From Winkia neuii subsp. neuii DSM 8576 (GTDB lineage Bacteria > Actinomycetota > Actinomycetes > Actinomycetales > Actinomycetaceae): DNA of 64,000 bases. This document shows, piece by piece, positions 46,971 to 57,364 of the stretch; the first letter of the stretch is position 1; each line of letters starts with the position of its first letter. The notes under the pieces were generated by a model. The model was not told where the DNA came from and ran no database searches. It saw only the letters and a program-made list of their open reading frames with translations. The stretch is taken from positions 124,001 to 188,000 of the forward strand of contig NZ_ATUW01000002.1 of NCBI RefSeq assembly GCF_000420405.1. The letters run 5' to 3'. The translations under genes and the position numbers were made by a program.

Positions 46971-47704
46971 TGGCCCATCCCTTCAGCAAGTGGCCAATTA
47001 CGATCAATGTGTACCCCATCGCCGCGGCGCTCACGCAAAAATGTTTCAAAATCTACTGCCCATTGTTCGTGGGCAGCCTTCTGCAAGGCGTTTATTTGCT
47101 CCGGACTGACCTCAGCGAATTGGCGATGAAATGTCAACATAACATTGGCTAAATTGAGCGTTGCTGCAGCATCTACGCCAGCATTGTGGAGCCCATCGGG
47201 CATTTCCACCGCGTAATGTTTTAGCAAATCAGCAAGCCTACGCTTACCCCTTCGGCGCGGAACGAACGCGCGGTCCAAAACCAAAGGGTCAAATACGGGG
47301 ACGTGCCCAGTATCAACTCGGTGACGGAGCGCAGGAAGATTATAACGCGCAAGTTCACTCTCAAGAATCGTCAGATCGTAGCTGGCATTGAATATTACGA
47401 GGACGGATCCTGCACTGGTCTCCTCGGCGATCGTCGCCGCAATTTCTGACAGCGCCTCCGCAGGCTCCATGCCGTTAGCTTCCACGAACTCAGAGCTCAT
47501 CCCGTGGACAGCCCTTGAAGCAGGCGGAATTGGTACTCCAGGATTCACGATCCATGATCGTTCGCTGCAGTTCGTACTCTCCGAGGGCGAGAGACGCCCT
47601 ATGAGAGAAGCAGTAATTATACGGTCCTCGCGAGGGTTAGTACCTGTTGTTTCAGTATCGAACCCAAGCACACGAGTATTTTGCCAAGCTTCGAGCGGGG
47701 TCAC
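46964..47704 (-). CDS. DEDD 3'-5' exonuclease (DnaQ-like)
   Basis: About 246 residues. ExoI is LGFDTETTGTNPREDRIITA, ExoII FNASYDLTILESEL, and ExoIII contains HNAGVDAAATLNLAN. The protein is stand-alone, not fused to a polymerase or helicase, and probably trims DNA or RNA 3' ends. I start it at the GTG at 47704, five bases after a GGAG box. A longer frame starts at a GTG inside a repeat (47776) and would translate both repeat arms as protein, which is unlikely. The gene follows guaB, separated by the inverted repeat pair. Confidence 0.82.
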   Translation of the reverse strand: MTPLEAWQNTRVLGFDTETTGTNPREDRIITASLIGRLSPSESTNCSERSWIVNPGVPIPPASRAVHGMSSEFVEANGMEPAEALSEIAATIAEETSAGSVLVIFNASYDLTILESELARYNLPALRHRVDTGHVPVFDPLVLDRAFVPRRRGKRRLADLLKHYAVEMPDGLHNAGVDAAATLNLANVMLTFHRQFAEVSPEQINALQKAAHEQWAVDFETFLRERRGDGVHIDRNWPLAEGMGQW

Positions 47705-47729
47705 ATTTGCTCCATCGTTTTTCACAATT

Positions 47730-47780
47730 TTAAGTGTACGTTCACTCCTCGAAATTTCTGAAGAGTGAACGTACACTTAA
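47730..47780. repeat. Perfect inverted pair of 17-bp repeats
   Basis: TTAAGTGTACGTTCACT (47730-47746) and AGTGAACGTACACTTAA (47764-47780) are exact reverse complements separated by 17 bases. A 17-bp perfect stem can form in DNA or RNA. It lies between the guaB stop and the exonuclease start and may end the guaB transcript. Confidence 0.96.
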
Positions 47781-47819
47781 AAACCCTGGGTCAGGGCCCT
47801 GCAAGCCCCCCGAAAATAC

Positions 47820-49340
<1,521 letters not shown>

Positions 49341-49602
49341 TCAATACTAACGCCCAATTTCTTGAGGCTTAAGCCTCAGCAATGGGATTTTTATCATGCA
49401 CGCAGCCGTTCGCCATAGAAGAAGAACGCTAACAGCCGCCCGCCTGAACACCGGCTTAACTAATTCTTACCGAATTGTTAGCTTTATTTTCGGCTTGCAT
49501 TCAGGAAACTCTAAGATTCACCTGAAACACTCTTGTATAAGGGATCTGATCAAGTCAGCCCCTGGGGTTCACAGAGCCCACGCAACTGCTAAGGAGATGC
49601 GA

Positions 49603-49890
49603 ATGACAGATGTATCGCGACTTCCCGGTCCCAGCATAGACCTTTGGGAATGGCAGTACGAGGGTGCCTGCCGCGACCTTGATACGGAACTTTTCTTTCA
49701 TCCCGAGGGCGAACGCGGAGGTACTCGTAGGCGTCGCGCGGAGGCCGCGAAAGCCGTCTGTGCTACGTGTCCGGTTATCGATAAATGCCGCGAATACGCA
49801 CTAAAAGCCCACGAACCATACGGCGTGTGGGGTGGAATGACAGAGGAAGAACGTAGGGCACAAATTCAGAAGGCTCGTAAGAGCGCGTAG
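49603..49890 (+). CDS. whiB: WhiB-family Fe-S regulator (WhiB1-like)
   Basis: 95 residues. Four conserved cysteines (GACRDLD, AVCATCPVIDKCREY) bind a [4Fe-4S] cluster and are followed by GVWGGMTEEER, the beta-turn motif, and a basic C-terminal helix. The start at 49603 follows AAGGAG by six bases. WhiB1-type proteins bind sigma factor region 4 and respond to nitric oxide or redox change. The gene is divergent from guaB and convergent with groES. A strong terminator lies 22 bp downstream. Confidence 0.93.
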   Translation: MTDVSRLPGPSIDLWEWQYEGACRDLDTELFFHPEGERGGTRRRRAEAAKAVCATCPVIDKCREYALKAHEPYGVWGGMTEEERRAQIQKARKSA

Positions 49891-49912
49891 AAAGCTTTCG
49901 TACAACAGTTCC

Positions 49913-49944
49913 ATGGGAGCAGTCGCAGGGCTGCTCCCATTTTT
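49913..49944 (+). terminator. whiB intrinsic terminator
   Basis: A 10-bp stem (ATGGGAGCAG and its complement) with an 8-base loop runs into TTTTT. Confidence 0.9.
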
Positions 49945-49975
49945 ATCCCATTTTTATGCGACTACCCTCCGGCAC

Positions 49976-50061
49976 TTAAGTGTACGTTCACTATCTTCGG
50001 TGGCGACCATACCGCTTCAGAACCAGTGCCGTTACCAGCAAAACTTAAGTGTACGTTCACT
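49976..50061 (-). repeat. Two direct 17-bp repeats between whiB and groES
   Basis: Full copies lie at 49976-49992 and 50045-50061, same orientation, in the convergent gap. The 316-bp gap (49891-50206) otherwise holds only the two terminators. Confidence 0.96.
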
Positions 50062-50157
50062 ACGTTACGGGTACACATGCCTCCCTCACTCACCCCCGAT
50101 AACGCACGCCCACCCCAAGTCTTGCTGCAAAACACTACGAGAAGTTACCGTACTTAA

Positions 50158-50191
50158 AGAAAAAGCGGCCGGCAGCAACGCTACCAGCCGC
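50158..50191 (-). terminator. groES intrinsic terminator
   Basis: An 8-bp stem (GCGGCTGG with CCGGCCGC, one G-T pair) and an 11-base loop is followed by TTTTTC on the minus strand, 15 bp after the groES stop. Confidence 0.85.
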
Positions 50192-50206
50192 ATTTCCTAA
50201 AAAGGC

Positions 50207-50503
50207 TTAGCGATCAACCTTAGCCAAAATATCGCGAGCATTGAGCAGCAAATACTCCTGCCCGTTGTACTTCACCTCGGTGCCGCCATACTTCGAATAA
50301 ATCACGACGTCGCCCTCGGCAACATCAACCGGAACGCGCTTGCCGGAGTCATCAATACGACCCGGACCAACTGCCAAAACAGTACCTTCCTGAGGCTTTT
50401 CCTTAGCGTTATCCGGAATAACAAGGCCTGAAGCAGTCTTTTTCTCGGCTTCTACCTGCTGGACCAAGACGCGGTCCTCGAGCGGCTTAATGGAGACCGA
50501 CAC
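50207..50503 (-). CDS. groES: Co-chaperonin GroES
   Basis: 98 residues, canonical: [26 protein letters not shown] contains the mobile loop, followed by [36 protein letters not shown]. It caps GroEL during folding. Unusually for this neighbourhood, no groEL follows; the next gene downstream is whiB on the other strand, so the partner must lie elsewhere. A CIRCE element 130 bp upstream predicts HrcA control. Confidence 0.97.
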   Translation of the reverse strand: MSVSIKPLEDRVLVQQVEAEKKTASGLVIPDNAKEKPQEGTVLAVGPGRIDDSGKRVPVDVAEGDVVIYSKYGGTEVKYNGQEYLLLNARDILAKVDR

Positions 50504-50632
50504 TGCGGACCTCCCTTTCTTGTAGATCGAATGGGATTGCTAACGGCCCCCTACCCTCCGTCGCGGGTGGTCGAATAGGCGACCTGCGCTTAGCTATTCG
50601 CTTCACGTACAAGATATAGATTAGCCCCACCC

Positions 50633-50659
50633 TTAGCACTCTGACAACCTGAGTGCCAA
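50633..50659 (-). promoter_or_regulatory. CIRCE operator and overlapping groES promoter
   Basis: TTAGCACTC, nine bases, GAGTGCCAA: 17 of 18 positions match the HrcA-binding CIRCE consensus. On the minus strand TTGTCA and TAATCT, 18 bases apart, make a plausible -35/-10 pair overlapping and following the operator toward groES. Confidence 0.93.
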
Positions 50660-50713
50660 CGGTTCTCTGTTAGCCAACTTTATAGGACCGACCAGGCCAG
50701 GTAGGCTTTCCAT

Positions 50714-51964
50714 ATGCCTCTTCCAAACATTGGTACCCGCCCTCAGAAAAACCCTTTCAGCCCGGGCGGAAACTACTATAAAGAACTCGAACAGGCATGT
50801 AAGATTGGCGCCAGCCCAGACAGAGTTGGCCTTTTGCTCCGCAAACAAGGGCTGGCACCTCAGATAGCGACGGAGATCGCCATCCAATGCGACCTCCGCA
50901 AACGCGCCGAAGCTAAATTCGGCACACAGGCCAAGAAAATGCTTTTCACTCGGCCAGGGCTCGAACAAGCCACCCGACAATGTGTGGCATCGATTCATGC
51001 AAAACGGCTTGCTGAAGTGAACGTACACTTCGTCGCAGATCTAGGATGCGGCCTCGGCACCGAAGCAATTGCCTTCGCGAAAGCGGGCATACAAGTCTTA
51101 GCACTAGAACTTGACGACTACACCGCAAGCTGCGCGAAGCACAATCTCGCAGAGTACCCACAAGCGACAGTCAAGATAGCCGACGTTACAAAAATTAGCA
51201 TGCAGACGCTTGCCGATGCTGGCGTGGACGCGCTCTTCGCAGACCCGGCCCGACGTGGCCCACGTGGCCGTCTGATAGACCCAAGCACCTGGTCTCCGGC
51301 GCTGCCTCTAGTCCTAAACTGGCGTAACTCAATCCCGAATTTAGGCGTGAAAGTTGCCCCGGGCCTGCACTATTCGGATATTCCGAGCGACGCGGAGGCG
51401 CTGTGGGTAAGTGTCGACGGGGCAGTCGTCGAAACGAGTTTATGGTTCGGGGATTTACGCAAAAGGGCCGGCCGCGCGGCGCTATGCATACGGGGCGGGC
51501 AATACTCCACCTTCCCTATTTACACCGACTCACCAAATGCACCCGCTGCTAGGGCTGAAGTAGGCAATTCTGTCGCCGAATGGATTGGCGAGGTCGACGG
51601 AGCCATATTGCGCGCAGGTGGGTTAGCGCAATGGGTAAAGTCGTGGCCGGGGGCAACGCTAGTTCACGAGGGAATCGCATATGCAACGTCAGAAATCGCT
51701 CCCCCAGCAGTAGCCGCAAAATTTGGTAGGTTTTGGAAAGTTCATTCAGTACTACCCCTCAACGCTAAGAAGATAAAACGGCGTTTAGCAGACTTGGGCG
51801 TCGGCACCTTAGAAATCAAAAAGCGAGGAATCCAGATTGATCCCGCTGCCTTTCGCAAAAGGGTGTTGCCAAAACCAACCGGTAATCTTTCAGCAACACT
51901 ATTTCTTACTAGAGCGCAAGTCACGGGCAAATCTAAGCATGTGGCTATCTTGGCATTTGGGTGA
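50714..51964 (+). CDS. Class I SAM methyltransferase with THUMP-like C-terminal domain
   Basis: 416 residues. The central SAM motif is VADLGCGLGTEAIAFAKAG, with the acidic ALELDDYT and the DPARRGPRGR motif IV. The C-terminal part (about 320-416) with KVHSVLPLNAKKIKRRLADLGVGTLEIKKRG is the THUMP-like domain of this actinobacterial family, so RNA is a probable substrate. A repeat core sits inside the gene just before motif I (VNVH), and the stop codon TGA lies within another repeat at 51960. It is divergent from groES. Confidence 0.88.
   Translation: MPLPNIGTRPQKNPFSPGGNYYKELEQACKIGASPDRVGLLLRKQGLAPQIATEIAIQCDLRKRAEAKFGTQAKKMLFTRPGLEQATRQCVASIHAKRLAEVNVHFVADLGCGLGTEAIAFAKAGIQVLALELDDYTASCAKHNLAEYPQATVKIADVTKISMQTLADAGVDALFADPARRGPRGRLIDPSTWSPALPLVLNWRNSIPNLGVKVAPGLHYSDIPSDAEALWVSVDGAVVETSLWFGDLRKRAGRAALCIRGGQYSTFPIYTDSPNAPAARAEVGNSVAEWIGEVDGAILRAGGLAQWVKSWPGATLVHEGIAYATSEIAPPAVAAKFGRFWKVHSVLPLNAKKIKRRLADLGVGTLEIKKRGIQIDPAAFRKRVLPKPTGNLSATLFLTRAQVTGKSKHVAILAFG
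51017..51028 (+). repeat. Repeat core inside the methyltransferase gene
   Basis: GTGAACGTACAC encodes Val-Asn-Val-His immediately before the SAM-binding strand; AAGTGAACGTACACTT is kept. Confidence 0.92.
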
Positions 51965-51976
51965 ACGTACACTTAA
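51960..51976 (+). repeat. Repeat overlapping the methyltransferase stop codon
   Basis: GGTGAACGTACACTTAA: its TGA (51962-51964) is the stop codon. The copy also lies in the 83-bp convergent gap before the tsaD 3' end. Confidence 0.95.
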
Positions 51977-52047
51977 CGACAGGCGGGGCGGGAGCCTGGC
52001 TGAACACAACCCGGCCAAGACAAACCGCCCCGACCAACGGCGCTATT

Positions 52048-53094
52048 CTAAACTCGCGCCACAGACAACGACAAACCAGAATCCGGGCCAAATGACGGGT
52101 CTGAGGGTTCCACGCCCTCGCGCACAAGCGCACTCCCTATTGCCGCTATTTGGGCCCCATTATCTGTACAAAAACGCAACGGAGGCAATCTAACCTCCAG
52201 CCCAGCACTCTGCGCACGAGCAGAAAGTAACTCACGCAACCGCGAATTAGCTGAATACCCACCCCCGACAACAATCGTTGAACAGCCCAGGTCCTGCGCC
52301 GCCAAAACAGCCTTAGCGGTCAAAGAATCATTTACCGCCTCAGAAAACCCCGCGCACACGTCCTCGGCGGGAACTTGCCTCCCTGCTTGCTCAAGCCCCT
52401 CGACATACCTGGCCACAGCCGTTTTTAGGCCTGAAAAACTAAAATCGTACCTGTGGGCATTCTTATCCTTCGAAGATGCTAACCCGCGCGGAAAACGAAT
52501 AGCCTTCTTATTTCCAGCCTGCGCCAAGCGGTCAACGTGCGGCCCGCCCGGGTAAGGAGTTCCGAGCATCCTCCCCACCTTGTCGAATGCCTCCCCCGCA
52601 GCATCGTCGAGAGTTCCCCCCAATTCGCGCACATCAGTTGCAATATTGTGCACATCAAGAAGATTGGAATGTCCCCCTGAAACGATTAAACCGACAAAAT
52701 GATCCGGAAATGGTCCATCAACAAGCTCATCTACGGCAAGGTGTCCAATCACATGATTTACGCCATACAGGGGCTTATTCAAGCTCGCGGCCAACGCCTT
52801 TGCGGCAGAAATCCCAACCGTTAGCGAGCCGACCAAGCCGGGACCAGCCGCGCAGGCGATAGCATCTACCTGATCTAAATCAACTCCTGCCTTTTCGAGA
52901 GCGGCGCGCATTGTAGGCAGAAAAGACTCGAGGTGAGCGCGTGAAGCAATTTCCGGGATTATGCCGCCATAACGAGCATGTTGATCCATCGATGTAGCTG
53001 TAACGTCGGCTAGAAGCTCGCGGTCTCGCACGAGGGCGACACCTGTCTCGTCACAAGTAGATTCAATACCTAGTATTAGCGGTTCAGCAGTCAC
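52048..53094 (-). CDS. tsaD: tRNA t6A threonylcarbamoyltransferase TsaD
   Basis: 348 residues, ASKHA fold. LGIESTCDETGVALV opens the protein; metal ligands are in VNHVIGHL; GGHSNLL, GEAFDKVGRMLGTPYPGG and VVGGGYSANSRLRELL are family landmarks. With TsaB and TsaE it transfers the threonylcarbamoyl group to A37 of ANN-decoding tRNAs. In related genomes tsaD directly follows rimI; here sdhCAB lies between them. Four repeats sit upstream of its start. Confidence 0.96.
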   Translation of the reverse strand: MTAEPLILGIESTCDETGVALVRDRELLADVTATSMDQHARYGGIIPEIASRAHLESFLPTMRAALEKAGVDLDQVDAIACAAGPGLVGSLTVGISAAKALAASLNKPLYGVNHVIGHLAVDELVDGPFPDHFVGLIVSGGHSNLLDVHNIATDVRELGGTLDDAAGEAFDKVGRMLGTPYPGGPHVDRLAQAGNKKAIRFPRGLASSKDKNAHRYDFSFSGLKTAVARYVEGLEQAGRQVPAEDVCAGFSEAVNDSLTAKAVLAAQDLGCSTIVVGGGYSANSRLRELLSARAQSAGLEVRLPPLRFCTDNGAQIAAIGSALVREGVEPSDPSFGPDSGLSLSVARV

Positions 53095-53130
53095 TGTTTC
53101 ATCCTACGCGTTCCCTTGATCAGTACGAAG

Positions 53131-53255
53131 TTAAGTGTACGTTCACTCCCCCACGGGTGGGAGCGCAAATATTTCAGGTGTACGTTCACTCTTTCCTTAA
53201 GTGTACGTTCACCCTTTTCGGGGTGAGTGTCCAACACTTTAAGTGTACGTTCACC
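53131..53255 (-). repeat. Four direct repeat copies between sdhB and tsaD
   Basis: Cores at 53135-53146, 53178-53189, 53201-53212 and 53243-53254 share one orientation; three have the full TTAAG extension and one reads CAGG. They occupy the 314-bp gap (53095-53408), which otherwise holds only the probable sdh terminator. Confidence 0.95.
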
Positions 53256-53357
53256 CTTTTAGGGAAGGGACTATGTGGAACGGCCCTTCCCACCTCTTCT
53301 CTCTCCCCCAGAGAAAGACACAACCACACGCCCTCCCACACAATCAAACACAACAAA

Positions 53358-53394
53358 GGGCCCCGGAAACCGTTCATTCACAGCCCCGGGACCC
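53358..53394 (-). terminator. Probable sdh operon terminator
   Basis: A 9-bp stem (GGGTCCCGG with CCGGGGCCC, one G-T pair) and a 19-base loop is followed by TTTGTTG on the minus strand, 15 bp after sdhB. Confidence 0.6.
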
Positions 53395-53408
53395 CAACTC
53401 GAGCAAAA

Positions 53409-54170
53409 CTACATGCCCTTAAGCACGGCCTTACCCAACTGACGATTCAACACAGAAATCGTCTCAAGAGGAATCTGCTTCGGGCACACAGCTGCACACT
53501 CACCAAAGTTCGTGCACCCACCGAAGCCCTCAGCGTCGTGCGCCAACAACATGTTCTTCACGCGCATAAGATTCTCGGGCTCACCCTGCGGCAACAAACC
53601 CAAATGGGTGACCTTCGCAGAAGTGAACAACATAGCCGACCCATTAGGACACGCCGCCACACAGGCACCACACCCAATACAAGCCGCAGCCTCAAATGCC
53701 CTATCTGCGTTCTCTTTAGGCACCGGAGTCGAATGCGCGTCAGGAGCCGCCCCAGTGTTGACAGAAATATACCCGCCAGCCTGAATAATACGATCCAACG
53801 CGCTCCGATTAACCACCAAATCCTTAATGACAGGGAACGCCTTCGAACGCCACGGCTCGATAGTAATCGTGTCCCCATCCTTGAAAGAACGCATATGCAA
53901 CTGACAAGTAGGAGTATTCCCCTTAGGAGACGCCCCATCATTGCCATGCGGAACACCATTGATCACCAAACCACACATGCCGCAAATTCCCTCGCGGCAA
54001 TCAGAATCGAACGCAACCGGATCCTCGCCCTTCGCGAACAACTCCTCGTTCAAGATGTCAAGCATCTCGAGGAAGCTCGTCTCTTCTTGCACCCCAACGA
54101 GCTCATATTCCTTCATTACGCCTTCAGCCTCAGGGCCAGCCTGGCGCCAGATACGCAGTTTAATCTTCAC
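53409..54170 (-). CDS. sdhB: Succinate dehydrogenase/fumarate reductase iron-sulfur subunit
   Basis: 253 residues. [2Fe-2S] ligands are in [16 protein letters not shown] with a later Cys in TCQLHMR-like PTCQLHM. The [4Fe-4S] set is [14 protein letters not shown] and the [3Fe-4S] region [15 protein letters not shown]. It passes electrons from SdhA to the membrane quinone site. The ATG overlaps the sdhA stop by four bases. Confidence 0.96.
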   Translation of the reverse strand: MKIKLRIWRQAGPEAEGVMKEYELVGVQEETSFLEMLDILNEELFAKGEDPVAFDSDCREGICGMCGLVINGVPHGNDGASPKGNTPTCQLHMRSFKDGDTITIEPWRSKAFPVIKDLVVNRSALDRIIQAGGYISVNTGAAPDAHSTPVPKENADRAFEAAACIGCGACVAACPNGSAMLFTSAKVTHLGLLPQGEPENLMRVKNMLLAHDAEGFGGCTNFGECAAVCPKQIPLETISVLNRQLGKAVLKGM

Positions 54171-56170
54171 TTGTAACTCCGCTGCTTCAGCTCGATGTTG
54201 TTATAGATCAAATCTTCCTTATGCAAAACCGGTGGCTGGTCCTCGCCCTTGTACTCCCACGCCGCAACGTAAAGGTACTTGTCGTCATGACGCAACGCCT
54301 CGCCCTCTTCAGTCTGGGACTCACCACGGAAGTGACCGCCGCAAGACTCATTACGATGCAAGGCGTCGATGCACATCAGCTCGCCAAGCTCCAAGAAGTC
54401 AGCGACCCTACCCGCCCGTTCAAGCGACTGATTCATCTGCCCAACAGACTCACCGGGAACGCGCACATTCTGCCAAAACTCCTTGCGCAACGCGCGAATC
54501 TTCTCGATCGCTTCCAACAGGCCATCGTGGGTGCGATACATCCCGCAGTAATCCCACATTATCCGCCCCAATTCCTTGTGGAAAGAATCCACTGAACGGG
54601 AACCGCCGATACTCATAAAGCGGTCAATACGCTCCTGAGCCTCGGCCAAAGCCGCCTGCACATCCGGATCGTCGCCATCCAGCAACGGCTCAGCCAACTT
54701 ATCTGCCAAATAGTCATTCACCGTATTCGGAAGGACAAAATAACCGTCAGAGAGCCCCTGCATGAGCGCCGAAGCACCCAACCGGTTGGCCCCATGGTCC
54801 GAGAAATTAGCTTCCCCGCCTACATACAGGCCCGGAATGGTCGACTCCAAGTCATAATCAACCCAAAGCCCGCCCATGGTGTAGTGGGACGCCGGGTAAA
54901 TACGCATGGGCACCTCATACGGATCGTCGTCCGTAATACGCTCATACATTTCGAACAAGTTGCCATACTTAGCCGAAACAGCATCCTTACCCATGCGCTC
55001 AATCGCATCGGCAAAATCAAGGTACACACCGCGGCGAACCATACGCTCCTGGCCGTCAGGGCCGACCTCGGCAAGTGCCGGACCGACGCCCCTACCCTCG
55101 TCACACATGTTCTTTGCCTGACGCGAAGCAATATCGCGCGGCACCAAGTTACCGAAAGACGGATAGATGCGTTCCAAGTAGTAATCGCGATCTTCCTCCG
55201 GAATATCACGTGGATCCTTGTCGCAATCCTCAGCTTTCTTAGGCACCCAGATACGCCCGTCATTACGCAGCGACTCAGACATCAGCGTAAGCTTCGACTG
55301 CTGATCCCCATGCTGCGGAATACAAGTCGGGTGAATCTGCGTGTAGCACGGATTAGCGAAATAGGCGCCCTTTCGGTAAGCCCTCCACGCAGCCGTAGCG
55401 TTGCACCCCATCGCATTCGTGGAGAGGAAGAAAACGTTTCCGTATCCACCAGTACACAAAATAACGCAGTGGGCCGTATGCGCCTCAAGCTTACCTGTTG
55501 TCATATCGCGAGCAACGATGCCCTTGGCATGACCATTCTTCAGGATAAGCTCGACCATTTCATGGCGTGAATGCTCGATTACTGTGCCCGCCTTAACCTG
55601 CCGCTCCAGTGCCTGATACGCGCCAATCAGCAGCTGCTGGCCTGTTTGCCCACGTGCATAGAATGTACGCGAAACCTGCACCCCGCCAAAAGAGCGGTTA
55701 TCGAGCAACCCACCATATTCGCGAGCGAAGGGAACCCCCTGCGCCACACATTGGTCAATAATATTGGCACTGACCTCCGCAAGACGGTAAACATTAGTCT
55801 CGCGTGCCCGGTAGTCGCCCCCCTTTACAGTGTCGTAGAAAAGGCGATAGACCGAATCGTTGTCATTGCGGTAATCCTTCGCGGCGTTGATACCGCCCTG
55901 AGCTGCAATAGAGTGGGCACGCCGCGCCGAATCCTGGTAGAAGAAGACGTCAACGTGGTAACCCATCTCGCCAAGCGAAGCAGCGGCAGCGCCACCAGCC
56001 AAACCAGTGCCCACAACAATAATCTTTAGCTTGCGACGATTCGCAGGATTGACCAGCTTCGCCGTAAACTTGCGAGTCTCCCAACACTTCTCGATTGGCA
56101 CATCAAGCGGCGCCTTAGTGTCGGCAATTTTCTCGCCCTCGTAATAAAGTCCGGAAATAAGTTCGCTCAT
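54167..56170 (-). CDS. sdhA: Succinate dehydrogenase flavoprotein subunit
   Basis: About 667 residues. [22 protein letters not shown] is the FAD-binding motif; [16 protein letters not shown] contains the flavinylation His; [32 protein letters not shown] and the C-terminal [24 protein letters not shown] are family landmarks. The length and style match the actinobacterial/epsilon-type succinate:menaquinone group. I prefer the ATG at 56170 behind GGGGTG over a GTG at 56179. It lies between sdhC and sdhB. Confidence 0.95.
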   Translation of the reverse strand: MSELISGLYYEGEKIADTKAPLDVPIEKCWETRKFTAKLVNPANRRKLKIIVVGTGLAGGAAAASLGEMGYHVDVFFYQDSARRAHSIAAQGGINAAKDYRNDNDSVYRLFYDTVKGGDYRARETNVYRLAEVSANIIDQCVAQGVPFAREYGGLLDNRSFGGVQVSRTFYARGQTGQQLLIGAYQALERQVKAGTVIEHSRHEMVELILKNGHAKGIVARDMTTGKLEAHTAHCVILCTGGYGNVFFLSTNAMGCNATAAWRAYRKGAYFANPCYTQIHPTCIPQHGDQQSKLTLMSESLRNDGRIWVPKKAEDCDKDPRDIPEEDRDYYLERIYPSFGNLVPRDIASRQAKNMCDEGRGVGPALAEVGPDGQERMVRRGVYLDFADAIERMGKDAVSAKYGNLFEMYERITDDDPYEVPMRIYPASHYTMGGLWVDYDLESTIPGLYVGGEANFSDHGANRLGASALMQGLSDGYFVLPNTVNDYLADKLAEPLLDGDDPDVQAALAEAQERIDRFMSIGGSRSVDSFHKELGRIMWDYCGMYRTHDGLLEAIEKIRALRKEFWQNVRVPGESVGQMNQSLERAGRVADFLELGELMCIDALHRNESCGGHFRGESQTEEGEALRHDDKYLYVAAWEYKGEDQPPVLHKEDLIYNNIELKQRSYK

Positions 56171-56182
56171 GATCTTCACCCC

Positions 56183-56923
56183 TTACTTGATGACGCCAAG
56201 TGCGATACAGAGCGGCGGCAACACAAACATGAACCAGATGGCAAACCCGATAAGCCCAGACAACACAGTCATAGGCTTGCGGGTATTTTCGCGCATCCAA
56301 CCCATGGTTTGGAACGCCGACCAAAAACCGTGCGCGACGTGCAAAGCCACAATCGACACAAACGCCACATAGACCAGGACCATCCACCAATTGGAGAAGG
56401 TAGTAACCATCATCGAGAACGGCATTGCTGGCACCTTCTCGCCGTCAACCACCATTGTGTGGGAGGCGTATGCAGCATTGTCGCCAATCTTGAACGTCTT
56501 AGTAGTGAAGTGCAAGATGTGGAAAATGATTAGGCCGATCAACAGCAGCGATCCGACTCGCACTGTCCGCGCCGCATAGGAATTTGTCACCGCCTTTTTT
56601 ACGTCATAGCGGGTTCCCCGAGCCGCGCCAGCGCGGTGCCACAGGTAAAGCGCCGAAACCATGTGCACGACAATGAGCAGAATCATGATTACGCGCAGGA
56701 TCCACAAGAACCCTTCGTAAGGCAGGATCGGGTAGAGGAACATCCTCAGGTGGTGGGCGTAGCCGTTGTAACTGGCCGCCCCGCCGAACGCCTTTAGATT
56801 TCCGTATGAATGAAATAACAGAAAAAAGACGAAGAAGAGACCCGAGATAGCCATCGCCTGCTTCATGAAGACGGTGGTATTCCAAGCATGTCTCTTCTTG
56901 GTCGTCACATTTGAATTCGCCAC
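56183..56923 (-). CDS. sdhC: Succinate dehydrogenase cytochrome b subunit
   Basis: 246 residues with five membrane segments and several histidines that can hold two b hemes (LFHSYGNL, VVHMVSALYLWHRAG, IFHILHFTTK, ALHVAHGFWSAFQTMGW). This single-subunit anchor type pairs with SdhA/SdhB in actinobacteria and needs no SdhD. It is the first gene of sdhCAB; the 441-bp region upstream should hold the operon promoter. Confidence 0.94.
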   Translation of the reverse strand: MANSNVTTKKRHAWNTTVFMKQAMAISGLFFVFFLLFHSYGNLKAFGGAASYNGYAHHLRMFLYPILPYEGFLWILRVIMILLIVVHMVSALYLWHRAGAARGTRYDVKKAVTNSYAARTVRVGSLLLIGLIIFHILHFTTKTFKIGDNAAYASHTMVVDGEKVPAMPFSMMVTTFSNWWMVLVYVAFVSIVALHVAHGFWSAFQTMGWMRENTRKPMTVLSGLIGFAIWFMFVLPPLCIALGVIK

Positions 56924-57364
56924 GTTTTTAGCCTAGTCGCACAGATCACTAGACGAGGTAGATCCACAGTCCCAAAACGGGATAACAAAAGCCAGCCGCG
57001 GCCTGGTTGCCGCGTTATTCGTGGCATTTAAAAGAACGGCGGCGCGCAAATAGGTTGCATTTTTCTGACACTCAGGGGGGCTTGACAGCGCATTTTGGCT
57101 ATTTTCCGGCGATCTTTTGGCAACAGAACTGTTACGTAAACTACTTCAGGGCAAATTTTAAGGTGATTCTCGCTATACGCGTAGACCGGACTTAGCACGC
57201 GCATCATTGCTTTGAGTAAAGACGGCGACGTGCCAGCCCGCAACTTCTAGGGGCGTTTATTTGCGAGGACGAAGCGCGCTCCGGACGTGCACCACAGAGG
57301 GCTGCAGGGGCAGGCCGCAAGTAACGGGGGGGTGAAAGCCATCTGCTTGTTTAAGGAGTTCACC
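56924..57364. other. 441-bp gap upstream of sdhC, no gene recognised
   Basis: The longest non-coding stretch of the window, between the sdhC start and the rimI 3' end. Short open frames here lack ribosome binding sites and family resemblance. The sdhC-proximal part is mixed; the 57050-57180 part is AT-rich and promoter-like. The rimI-proximal part is G-rich (a run of seven G near 57327) and could be structured. It contains no copy of the 17-bp repeat, unlike most gaps nearby that hold a gene 3' end. Confidence 0.5.

Noticed and set aside
47705-47776. N-terminal extension of the exonuclease reading both repeat arms (MYVHSS...SERTLK)
   Set aside because: A GGAG-preceded GTG at 47704 gives the family-like start; the extension is translation of the hairpin.
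57007-57195. A short plus-strand gene in the sdhC upstream gap
   Set aside because: No ribosome binding site, no recognisable family, and base composition unlike the coding regions nearby.
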